From: Streptomyces longisporoflavus
GTDB taxonomy: Bacteria; Actinomycetota; Actinomycetes; Streptomycetales; Streptomycetaceae
DNA: 64,000 nucleotides
NCBI RefSeq assembly: GCF_014649775.1
Contig: NZ_BMTR01000011.1
Coordinates: 1 to 64,000 of the forward strand
Direction: 5' to 3'
Shown: positions 32,161 through 44,329 of the stretch, piece after piece
Layout: every line of letters starts with the position of its first letter
How positions within the stretch are numbered: the first letter of the stretch is position 1
Notes under the pieces: generated by a model
The model's input: only the letters and a program-made list of their open reading frames with translations
Told to the model about the DNA's origin: nothing
The model's database searches: none
Translations under genes and position numbers: made by a program

Positions 32161-33065
32161 GAGGTCGCCCCGTTCGCCCGGGCGTCGATCTCGGAGCGGA
32201 ACGGCATGGACGACGAGGCTCCCGTGCGCTGGACGGAGAGTGCGGCGGCCGAGGATGCCCAGGTGAGCGCGTCCGGCAGACAGCCGCCCTCGGCGAGGGC
32301 GACCGCGAGGGTGCCGACGAACGTGTCGCCCGCGCCCGTGGAGTCCACGGCGGTGACGCGCGGGGCGGCGACAAGCACCGGCTCGGCGTCACGGGTCGCG
32401 TACAGGCTGCCGCGCGCGCCGAGCGTGACGACGACTTCGGGAACCCGGGACAGGAGCGAGCGTGCGGCTTCGTGCGGATCGGTCAGGCCGGTGAGGGTCG
32501 CCGCCTCGTACTCGTTCGGCACCAACAGGTCTACGGCGTCGAGGAGTTCGGGTGGCAGGGGCTGTGCGGGAGCGGGGGTGAGGATGGTGCGTACACCGTG
32601 CCTGCGGGCGGCCCGCGCGGCGGCGAGCACCCCCTCCACGGGGATCTCCAGCTGGAGGAGAAGGGCGTCGGCGGAGGCGATCAGTCCCTCGTCGCCCGGG
32701 GCGAGTGCGGTGAGTGTGCCGTTGGCGCCGGGAATCACGACGATCGCGTTGCCGCCCTCGTCGTCGACCACGATGTGCGCGGTGCCGGTGGCCTCGGCCT
32801 CGACGGTGCGCAGCAGGTCGGTGTCGACGCCGGAGTGGTCGAGTGCGCTGCGGAGCTGGGTGCCGAAGGCGTCGGCGCCGACCGCGCCGATCATCGACAC
32901 GGCGTCGGCGCCCGCGCGGGCCGCGGCTACGGCCTGGTTGGCGCCCTTGCCGCCGGGAAGCGTACGGAACTCGCGCCCGGTGACGGTCTCTCCGCGCTGC
33001 GGTGCCTTGGCGACGTACGCGACGAGGTCCATGTTCGTGCTGCCTAGCACGGCGATGTGGGTCAT
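32157..33065 (-). CDS. Ribokinase-like PfkB carbohydrate kinase
   Basis: The 302-aa kinase has AVLGSTNMDLVAYV, the substrate-binding GGKGANQAVAAARAGA, NEYEAATLTG and the ATP/catalytic motif VDSTGAGDTFVGTLAVAL. These match ribokinase more closely than fructokinase or adenosine kinase. It would phosphorylate a sugar, most simply ribose, to the 5-phosphate. It overlaps an ADP-ribosylglycohydrolase-family gene upstream by 4 bp, which suggests that it acts on a sugar released by those hydrolases. E. coli yegU-yegV is an analogous hydrolase/kinase pair. Confidence 0.9.
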   Translation of the reverse strand: MTHIAVLGSTNMDLVAYVAKAPQRGETVTGREFRTLPGGKGANQAVAAARAGADAVSMIGAVGADAFGTQLRSALDHSGVDTDLLRTVEAEATGTAHIVVDDEGGNAIVVIPGANGTLTALAPGDEGLIASADALLLQLEIPVEGVLAAARAARRHGVRTILTPAPAQPLPPELLDAVDLLVPNEYEAATLTGLTDPHEAARSLLSRVPEVVVTLGARGSLYATRDAEPVLVAAPRVTAVDSTGAGDTFVGTLAVALAEGGCLPDALTWASSAAALSVQRTGASSSMPFRSEIDARANGATS

Positions 33066-34441
33066 GGGCGAGGTCTCTCCTGGGCGAGTTCGGTGGTGAG
33101 GTCGGCGAGGGTGTCGAAGCCGATGCCGTCGAAGCCGGGGACGGAGCTGGCGACGCGGTTCTTGAGCGGGGAGGTCCAGCGGTCGGGCAGCGCGTCCGGG
33201 TGGCCCGCGAGCAGCCCCGCGATCGAGCCGGCGGTCGCGCCGTTCGAGTCGGTGTCCCAGCCGCCGGAGACCGCGCGGGTGATGGAGCCGGTGAAGTCGC
33301 CTCCGGCGTGGGTGAGGGCGGCGGCCAGGAGGGCGGCGTTGGGGATGACGTGGACCCAGTGGTGGTGGCCGTAGGCGGCGTGCAGCTGGTCCACGACGTC
33401 GTCGAAGTCCGTTGTACGGGCGGCCAGTTGGATGCCGTGGCGGACGGCGCGGGCCAGGCGTGAGTCCGGCGGTACGACGGTCAGGCCCGTGCGCAGGCAG
33501 TGGTGGACGTCTCCGCCGCCTGCCGCCGCCTCGGCGATGACGGCCGCCGCGAACATCGCTCCGTACACGCCGTTGGCGGTGTGGGTGAGGGATGCGTCGC
33601 GGTACGCGCTGTCGGCGGCTGCCGCGGGGGCGCCCGGGTGTGTCCAGCCGTGGACGTCGGCGCGGATCAGGGCGCCGATCCATTCGCGGAAGGGGTTGTG
33701 GTGGGTGGCGGTGTGCGGGGGCTCGATGCCGCTGAGGAGGTTGCGGTAGGCGATGCGTTCGGCGGTGAAGGTGCGGGCCGCGGGCAGCTCGTCCAGCCAG
33801 AGCTTCGCCACGTCCGTGGTGGTGAAGTCTCTGCCGTGGCGTCGGAGAAGGCGGAGATTGAGGAGGGGGTAGTTGAGGTCGTCGTCCTCGGGCATGCCGT
33901 CGATGTTCTCGGCGAGGGAGTTTTGCGCGGAGCGCTTGTTCCAGGGGTGGGCTTCCCTTAGCTCCGGGGGGAGTCCCTTCTCCGTGAACCAGGTGGTGAG
34001 GGGCCAGTTGCCTGTTGCTTTGGCCAGGCTTCTGATGGCGGTGAGGGGGAGCTTCTCCACTGGCTTGCCCAGGAGGCAGCCTGCCGCTCTGCCCAGCCAG
34101 GCGGCGTGCAGGCGGTGACGTAGGGCCTCTCTTTCTCCGCTGTGCCTCATCAGCGCGCTCCGCGCGCGGGCGCCCCCTCCCGAAACCGCCTGCCGCGGGG
34201 CCTTGTTCTCCGGTGCGGGAAGGTGGGTGGCATCGTCCAGTTCGTCGAGGAGCTGTTCTGCCAGTGCTCGGAGGCGAGGGCCTGCCGGGGTCGGGGACGC
34301 TCCCGCTGTGGGCGGGGCCAGGTGGCCGCCTGCCGTCAGCCAGCGGGACTTGATGGCCTCGACGTCCTTGCCCTCCTCCTGTGCCTGGCGCAGTTCGTGG
34401 CCCACCAAGTCCTCCGGCTGGACCCAGGTGAGGCGGATCAT
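33062..34441 (-). CDS. ADP-ribosylglycohydrolase-family protein D (459 aa)
   Basis: The C-terminal ~350 residues form the helical ARH/DraG fold with dinuclear metal motifs: HAAWLGRAAGCLLGKPVEKL, PEDDDLNYPLLNL (first acidic cluster), HTANGVYGAMFAAA and GGWDTDSNGATAGSIAGLLAG (GxDxDS metal site, intact). About 100 residues of unclassified N-terminal sequence (MIRLTWVQPEDLVGHELRQ) precede it. Family members remove ADP-ribose from proteins or split related N-glycosides. ATG 34441 overlaps the stop of the next hydrolase upstream and its stop overlaps the kinase start, both by 4 bp. Confidence 0.9.
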   Translation of the reverse strand: MIRLTWVQPEDLVGHELRQAQEEGKDVEAIKSRWLTAGGHLAPPTAGASPTPAGPRLRALAEQLLDELDDATHLPAPENKAPRQAVSGGGARARSALMRHSGEREALRHRLHAAWLGRAAGCLLGKPVEKLPLTAIRSLAKATGNWPLTTWFTEKGLPPELREAHPWNKRSAQNSLAENIDGMPEDDDLNYPLLNLRLLRRHGRDFTTTDVAKLWLDELPAARTFTAERIAYRNLLSGIEPPHTATHHNPFREWIGALIRADVHGWTHPGAPAAAADSAYRDASLTHTANGVYGAMFAAAVIAEAAAGGGDVHHCLRTGLTVVPPDSRLARAVRHGIQLAARTTDFDDVVDQLHAAYGHHHWVHVIPNAALLAAALTHAGGDFTGSITRAVSGGWDTDSNGATAGSIAGLLAGHPDALPDRWTSPLKNRVASSVPGFDGIGFDTLADLTTELAQERPRP

Positions 34442-35625
34442 GGGGTGGCCGTCAGGGTCGCGTACGCCGATTCGTGGGCGCGGCGGCGTCGTACGTCGCG
34501 GGTGAAGATCTCCCCGGTGACCTCCGTGAGGGTCCGCGCGGGGGCGTGCAGGTCCAGGCGGCTGGCCTCCGCGACCGTCTTCGACCACTCGGGCGGCGCC
34601 TCCGAGCCGAGCGCGCCGGCGATCGCGCCGCTCATGGTCGCGATGGAGTCGCAGTCGCGGCCGTAGTTGACCGAGCCGAGGACCGTGTGGCGGTAGTCGC
34701 CGTCGCCCACCAGGAGCATGCCGAGCGCGACGGGGAGTTCCTCGATGGAGTGCAGGCGGGAGGGGCGGCGGGCGCCGAGCGAAGGGGCGCGGTAGTCGGG
34801 GCCGACCGTGTCGAAGGGGGTGACCGCGGTGCGCAGCGGGGTCAGCGCGGACTCGAAGTCCCGGTGGTGGGCGGCCACTTCGACCACGGACTCGATCGCG
34901 GCCCGTGTGCCGTCCTTCGCCAGGGAGAGGGCGGTGTCGATCACCGAAGTCGGCGTCGCGCCCGGCGCGCACGCCGCCGCCACCGCCGCGGCGAAGACCG
35001 CCGCCGCCTCGCGCCCGTACGACGACTGGTGTGCGCCCGCGATGTCCAGGGCCTCGGCGTACGCGCCCTTGGGATTCGCGGCGTTGACGAGGCCGACCGG
35101 TGCCATGTACATCGCCGCACCGCAGTTGACGATGTTTCCGGTGCCCGCCTCGCGAGGGTCGACGTGGCCGTAATGGAGGCGGGCGACGATCCACTTCTCG
35201 GCGAGGAAGAGGCGCTGGAGGGGGATGGTGTCCGCCTCCAGCTCCGGGATCCAGCGGGGAGTGGTCATGAGGTCGGGGACCAGGTGGTCGGCGACCGAGT
35301 AGGCGTCCAGATGGTCGCGGACGGTGGCGTACACGCGGATGAGCGCGTGCGTCATCAGGGTGTCGTCGGTGACGTGCCCGTCGCCCTTGTGGTACGGCGC
35401 GATGGGGCGGGCGGTGCGCCAGTGGTCGCCGTTCCAGGGGCCGACGATGCCGTGTACGCGTCCGCCGTGCCGTTCGGTGATCTGCTCGGGGGAGTAGCCC
35501 TCGACCGGGCCGCCCAGGGCGTCGCCGACGGCTGCTCCGACCAGGCAGGCGGTGATCCGGTCGGCGAGAGGAAGGTCATCGGGCGGCAGGACGGTGGGCA
35601 GTGTCCGGGGCTTTGGTGACGTCAT
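34438..35625 (-). CDS. ADP-ribosylglycohydrolase-family protein C (395 aa)
   Basis: The full-length ARH-fold hydrolase has CLVGAAVGDALGGPVEGY, HVTDDTLMTHAL (metal Asp pair), an alpha-helical middle (AHQSSYGREAAAVFAA) and SVNYGRDCDSIATMSGAIAGA (metal Asp pair). All metal-binding positions look intact, so it is probably catalytically active. The substrate could be ADP-ribosyl-protein, ADP-ribose derivatives or nucleosides. Its 5' end overlaps the 3' end of the repeat-bearing paralogue by 50 bp, and its 3' end overlaps protein D by 4 bp. Confidence 0.92.
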   Translation of the reverse strand: MTSPKPRTLPTVLPPDDLPLADRITACLVGAAVGDALGGPVEGYSPEQITERHGGRVHGIVGPWNGDHWRTARPIAPYHKGDGHVTDDTLMTHALIRVYATVRDHLDAYSVADHLVPDLMTTPRWIPELEADTIPLQRLFLAEKWIVARLHYGHVDPREAGTGNIVNCGAAMYMAPVGLVNAANPKGAYAEALDIAGAHQSSYGREAAAVFAAAVAAACAPGATPTSVIDTALSLAKDGTRAAIESVVEVAAHHRDFESALTPLRTAVTPFDTVGPDYRAPSLGARRPSRLHSIEELPVALGMLLVGDGDYRHTVLGSVNYGRDCDSIATMSGAIAGALGSEAPPEWSKTVAEASRLDLHAPARTLTEVTGEIFTRDVRRRRAHESAYATLTATP

Positions 35626-37486
35626 GCCGGAATTGTCCTCCCGGAGCGGTCAGTTCCGTGGCTGCCAGCTGCCCGGCGAGTTTCACCAGGTCGGTGCCGG
35701 CGAGGCGGGGGAGCGCGCAGCCGGAGAGCGTGCGGCAGACCTCGCGCCAGGTCTCGGGGATGGCGGCGGCCGTGCCGAGCGCGCCGGTCAGCGCGCCGGC
35801 CAGGGCGGGGGCGGAGTCGGCGACGCGGGAGAGGCAGGCGGCGGCGGGTACCGCCTCGCGGATACGGCCTCGGGACGCGGTGGTCAGGGCGAGGGCGACC
35901 GGGACGGTCTCGGCGGCGGCGATGCCGTAGCTGTAGACGTGGTCGACGATCTGGTGCTCCAGGAGGGGGACGAGGCCGAAGGCGCCGTCGTCCGTCTGGG
36001 TGCGGGCGAGCTTGACGGCGTGCCAGGCGTTGCGGCCGATCTCGGTGTGTTCCGGCAGCTGGGCGAGGGCGGCGTCCACGGCGGCGTCCACGTCGGCGCC
36101 GCCGATGGCCGCCGCGATCGCCGCGGCCATCGCGCGGGCACCGTGCACGCCGTCGCCGTCCTGGGTGTAGCGGGCGTCGAACTCCGCGAGCGCGGCGGCC
36201 TGTTCGGGGTCGCCCGGATGGACCAGGGCGAGGACGCAGGCGCGTACGCAGGCGGCGTCGTCGAAGAAGTGGGGGTTGTCGTGGCCGGTGGCGGGCGGAC
36301 GCAGGCCCGTGGCGAGGTTGCCGAGGCCCGCCCGTACGGAGATACGGGCGCGGAGGGGGAGTACGGCGGACTCGACCTCGGGGGCGCGGGCCGCCGCGGC
36401 GGCGATCTCGCCGGCGAGGGTGGTCCAGGACAGGTCGATGGCCGCGCGGACCCGGTGGTCCCGGGGCAGCCGGGGGCCGGTGGCGCCGGCCGCCGCGCGG
36501 AGCAGCGACTCGGCGGTGAAGGCCGCCCATTCGGCGTCGTCGGAGGGGCCGAGGCGGAGGGGTTCGGGGGGTTGGTTCAGGGCGATGGGGACGGGGAGGG
36601 TGGTGGTGGCGTTCTGCTCGGCGAAGGTGTCCAGTTCGCGGGTGAGTCTTCGTGTCCACTCGGGCATGCGGGCGGCTCTGTGCCGGGCGGCGGGCCACCC
36701 GGCGGCGTCGCCTGCGGCAAGGCCGAGCAGCAGGCCCTCGACGCGCGCCCCGGACGCCTCGCTTCGGCGGCCGCCGCTTCCGCCGTCCGCCCCCGGCATC
36801 ACGGCGGGAAACCCCGATTGCCCTGCGGAAGGCCTGCCCGTGGCGGGGTGCACGGGTGGGTGGGCGGGAGAGATCCGCCGCGACGCGGCGGGCTTGTCGG
36901 CGGCCTCGGCGGCTCCGGCCCACCCCGCTGCGGCCTCGGCGGCTCCGGCCCACCCCGCTGCGGCCTCGGCGGCTCCGGCCCACTCCGCGGCGGGCTTGTC
37001 GGCGGCCTCGGCGGCTCCGGGCCACCCCGCTGCGGCCTCGGCGGCTCCGGGCCACTCTGCGGCGGGCTTGTCGGTGGTTTCGGCGGCTCGGGGCCACTCT
37101 GCGGCGGGCTTGTCGGCGGCCTCGACGGCTCCGGCCCACCCCGCTGCGGCCTCGGCGGCTCCGGGCCACCCCGCTGCGGGCTTGTCGGTGGTTTCGGCGG
37201 CTCGGGGCCACTCTGCGGCGGGCTTGTCGGCGGCGTCGGCGGTTCCGGGCCACTCCGCGGCGGGCTTGTCGGCGGCCTCGGCGGCTCCGGGCCACCCCGC
37301 TGCGGGCTTGTCGGTGGTTTCGGCGGTTCCGGGCCACTCTGCGGCGGGCTTGTCGGTGGTTTCGGCGGCTCCGGGCCACCCCGCGGTGGTCTTGTCGGCG
37401 GCGTCGGCGGTTCCGGGGCACTCCGCGGCGGCCTTGTCGCCGGTCTCGGCGGCTCCCAGCCACCCCGCGGGCCCCTCCGTACTCAT
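35576..37486 (-). CDS. ADP-ribosylglycohydrolase-like protein B with N-terminal tandem-repeat domain (636 aa)
   Basis: The protein has three parts. Residues 12-201 are tandem 14-residue repeats (consensus AAEaaDKPAAEWPG) mixed with 10-residue versions lacking DKPA. A Pro/Ser linker follows (about 202-250). The ARH-like fold from about residue 255 contains GLLLGLAAGDAAGWP, GPSDDAEWAAFTAE and DGDGVHGARAMAAAIAA. The last motif reads LSRVADSAPALAGALTGALG, where one of the two metal Asp residues of GRDADT is replaced by Val, so catalysis is doubtful. ATG 37486 overlaps the upstream gene by 4 bp. Confidence 0.85.
   Translation of the reverse strand: MSTEGPAGWLGAAETGDKAAAECPGTADAADKTTAGWPGAAETTDKPAAEWPGTAETTDKPAAGWPGAAEAADKPAAEWPGTADAADKPAAEWPRAAETTDKPAAGWPGAAEAAAGWAGAVEAADKPAAEWPRAAETTDKPAAEWPGAAEAAAGWPGAAEAADKPAAEWAGAAEAAAGWAGAAEAAAGWAGAAEAADKPAASRRISPAHPPVHPATGRPSAGQSGFPAVMPGADGGSGGRRSEASGARVEGLLLGLAAGDAAGWPAARHRAARMPEWTRRLTRELDTFAEQNATTTLPVPIALNQPPEPLRLGPSDDAEWAAFTAESLLRAAAGATGPRLPRDHRVRAAIDLSWTTLAGEIAAAAARAPEVESAVLPLRARISVRAGLGNLATGLRPPATGHDNPHFFDDAACVRACVLALVHPGDPEQAAALAEFDARYTQDGDGVHGARAMAAAIAAAIGGADVDAAVDAALAQLPEHTEIGRNAWHAVKLARTQTDDGAFGLVPLLEHQIVDHVYSYGIAAAETVPVALALTTASRGRIREAVPAAACLSRVADSAPALAGALTGALGTAAAIPETWREVCRTLSGCALPRLAGTDLVKLAGQLAATELTAPGGQFRHDVTKAPDTAHRPAAR
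36884..37453. repeat. Coding tandem repeats (42-bp and 30-bp units) in the ARH-like gene B
   Basis: Reading the minus strand there are ten full 42-bp units, four 30-bp units (each missing the 12 bp for DKPA) and a final 30-bp partial unit, about 570 bp in all. Neighbouring units are nearly identical at the DNA level, which points to recent expansion by slippage or unequal exchange. Confidence 0.92.
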
Positions 37487-38481
37487 GAGGCCCCCCGGCC
37501 CGAGACAAGCAGATCCGCCACGTCCAGTACGTGATGCCCCCGCATGGAGGGAAGGCAGCTCCCCCGCGCCGGGCCGATCGCGGCGGCCCACCGCTGCGGA
37601 ATCGCCGCCGCCCCGCACGACGCCCCGGCCAGCGCCCCCGCCACCGCCGCCGTCGTATCCGCGTCCCGCCCCATGTTGACGGCGGTGAGCACCGCGTCCG
37701 GAAAGCGGCCGCAGGCCGACGCGTACGCACCGAAGGCGAGCCCGACCGCCTCGGGAGCGAGGTCGGTCCAGGGGTAGCCGCCGATCACCACGGCGGTACG
37801 GACCGCTCGCTCGCCCCGGTGCGCCACCGCCACCGCCCGCCGCAGCGAACGGGAGGTCCAGCAGTCCTCCGGAATGACGGACAGGGCGGCGTCCACCACC
37901 GCCTCCACCGCGGCCCCGCCCATCGCCGCCGAAACCCCCGCGGCCACCGCCTGCCCGCCGTAGATGCCCTCGCCGTCATGGCTGACCGAACCGTCGATCG
38001 CCACGAGCCGGGCCGCTTCGGCGGGCCGGCCCGCGGCGAAGACCCCGAAGGGGGCGGCCCGCATCGCGAGGCCGTCGCTCCACGCGTGCCGGTGCTGTGC
38101 CGAGATGGGCGCCGCGAGACCGCGGCGCAGGTTCTCCAGCGTGCCGCGTTCACTGAAGCCCGCGCCCCGGAAGGGGCCCTCGTCGAGGTCCGCGATCCAC
38201 TCGTGCCAGGCCGCCTCGACATGCGCGACGCCGAGTTGCGAGCCGTGCCGGGCGAGCAGAAGCCCCGAGAAGATCGCGTACTCGGTGTCGTCCGTGCCCG
38301 AGGGGTGCTCGGCGACGTACCCGGTGATGCGGCCCCAGCGGCGGCGGATCTCCGAGGGCTTCATGTTCTCGGCGGGCGCGCCCAGCGCGTCTCCGACCGC
38401 GAGGCCGAGAAGGGCGCCGCGCGCCCGCTCTCTCAGGCCGACATCTCCACTCACTCCTGTCACACCGGTCAAGCTCGTCAT
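37483..38481 (-). CDS. ADP-ribosylglycohydrolase-family protein A (332 aa)
   Basis: The complete ARH-fold hydrolase has GALLGLAVGDALGAPAENM, SGTDDTEYAIFSGLLL (metal Asp pair), HDGEGIYGGQAVAAGVSAAM and NMGRDADTTAAVAGALAGAS (metal Asp pair). It is probably active. It is the first gene of the minus-strand seven-gene operon. ATG 38481 has GGAGG 7 nt upstream. The region 38482-38693 separates it from the divergent VIT-family gene and must hold both promoters; I did not identify them. Confidence 0.93.
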   Translation of the reverse strand: MTSLTGVTGVSGDVGLRERARGALLGLAVGDALGAPAENMKPSEIRRRWGRITGYVAEHPSGTDDTEYAIFSGLLLARHGSQLGVAHVEAAWHEWIADLDEGPFRGAGFSERGTLENLRRGLAAPISAQHRHAWSDGLAMRAAPFGVFAAGRPAEAARLVAIDGSVSHDGEGIYGGQAVAAGVSAAMGGAAVEAVVDAALSVIPEDCWTSRSLRRAVAVAHRGERAVRTAVVIGGYPWTDLAPEAVGLAFGAYASACGRFPDAVLTAVNMGRDADTTAAVAGALAGASCGAAAIPQRWAAAIGPARGSCLPSMRGHHVLDVADLLVSGRGAS

Positions 38482-38693
38482 GCCGTGCCTCCATGGTGCC
38501 GAGACGTTGCGTGTATCCCTGCCACGCGACGCCCCCCGCACGAGCATCCGCGCCGCCCACGTCACCCCTCCGCCCCACCCGCTCACCGGTTCGACAGACG
38601 CTTGTTCATGCAGGTAAGTACGGCCTTCCTTGCTGGCGAGAGCGTTTTTTCGCGCGTACTTTCGAGATCGTCCAAGCACTGAGGGGGCCCACC

Positions 38694-39425
38694 ATGGCGA
38701 TCATCGAGACCGAAGCGGCACTGCACGAGGCGCACCGCGACAACCACACCCACCGCGACGTCAACGGCGGCTGGCTGCGCCCCGCCGTCTTCGGCGCGAT
38801 GGACGGCCTGGTGTCCAACCTGGCCCTGATGACCGGTGTCGCCGGCGGAGCCGTCTCGCAGCGGACCATCGTCGTCACGGGTCTGGTCGGTCTCGCCGCG
38901 GGTGCCTTCTCCATGGCGGCCGGCGAATACACCTCCGTCGCCTCGCAGCGTGAGCTCGTACAGGCCGAACTCGACGTGGAGCGGCGGGAGTTGCGCAAGC
39001 ATCCGGCGGACGAGGAGAAGGAGCTCGCCGCGCTGTACGAGTCGCGCGGCGTCGAGCCGGCGCTCGCCCGCGAGGTCGCCAAGCAGCTGTCCAAGGACCC
39101 CGAGCAGGCCCTGGAGATACACGCGCGCGAGGAGCTGGGCATCGATCCCGGCGATCTGCCCTCGCCGACCGTCGCCGCGGTCTCCTCCTTCGGTGCCTTC
39201 GCGCTCGGCGCCCTGCTCCCCGTACTGCCGTACCTGCTCGGCGCGAACACGTTCCTGCCCGCGCTGCTGCTCGCCCTGGCCGGCCTCTTCGGCTGCGGCG
39301 CCGTGGTGGCGAAGGTGACCGCGCGGTCCTGGTGGTTCAGCGGCCTCAGGCAGCTCGCGCTCGGCGGGGCGGCGGCGGGTGTGACGTACGCCCTGGGCAG
39401 TTTGTTCGGTACCGCCGTAGGATGA
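38694..39425 (+). CDS. VIT1/CCC1-family metal transporter
   Basis: The 243-aa membrane protein has the VIT/CCC1 signature in its first spans (LRPAVFGAMDGLVSNLALMTG, core FGAMDGLVSNLALM), AAGAFSMAAGEYTSVASQRE, a cytoplasmic helical hairpin rich in E and R (VERRELRKHPADEEKELAA), and three C-terminal spans. Family members move Fe2+ or Mn2+ out of the cytoplasm. ATG 38694 has GAGGGGG upstream. It is divergent from the ARH operon. Confidence 0.92.
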   Translation: MAIIETEAALHEAHRDNHTHRDVNGGWLRPAVFGAMDGLVSNLALMTGVAGGAVSQRTIVVTGLVGLAAGAFSMAAGEYTSVASQRELVQAELDVERRELRKHPADEEKELAALYESRGVEPALAREVAKQLSKDPEQALEIHAREELGIDPGDLPSPTVAAVSSFGAFALGALLPVLPYLLGANTFLPALLLALAGLFGCGAVVAKVTARSWWFSGLRQLALGGAAAGVTYALGSLFGTAVG

Positions 39426-39463
39426 ACCCTTGCAGGTCTATGCGGGACCCTGCATAAGTAGCC

Positions 39464-39479
39464 GTTACTCACGGGTTTC
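39464..39479. promoter_or_regulatory. GlnR-like site GTTAC-N6-GTTTC upstream of gltB
   Basis: On the minus strand this reads GAAAC-N6-GTAAC, the spacing and sequence of paired GlnR half-sites. It lies ~255 bp before the gltB start. The 39426-39733 spacer also has a TGCAGG/CCTGCA inverted repeat at 39431-39454 (possibly the VIT terminator) and a TCCAC-ATG-GTGGA palindrome at 39607-39619. Confidence 0.4.
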
Positions 39480-39654
39480 GAATCCTTGAACACTGGGCAT
39501 GAGCCGTAAGCGCTGCGGGCAATGAGGCTCGTGCCGCGCTCGGGCCTACGGTCATCGATCTGTCCGCAGGGGTCCCCCCTCACCGCTCCCACGCCTATGG
39601 GCGGTGTCCACATGGTGGAATGAGTTATCCGCTTTTCGAGAAGCGCTCCATCAT

Positions 39655-39670
39655 GTAACCTGCTCGAAAT
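39655..39670. promoter_or_regulatory. GlnR-like site GTAAC-N6-GAAAT upstream of gltB
   Basis: GTAAC (39655-39659), six bases and GAAAT (39666-39670) match the GlnR a/b half-site pattern gTnAC-N6-GaAAc. It lies 63 bp before the gltB ATG, a position suited to regulation by nitrogen status. Confidence 0.45.
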
Positions 39671-39733
39671 TTTGCCTGGGCCAACGTCGTCCCTCGCTTT
39701 TATGCCTATGCCACGACGACGACGGGAGAGCCA

Positions 39734-44321
<4,588 letters not shown>

Positions 44322-44329
<8 letters not shown>

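Noticed and set aside
36884..37453. CRISPR-like repeat array
   Set aside because: Repeats are directly abutting, in frame, of 42 and 30 bp, without unique spacers, and code for a regular peptide; no cas genes are present.
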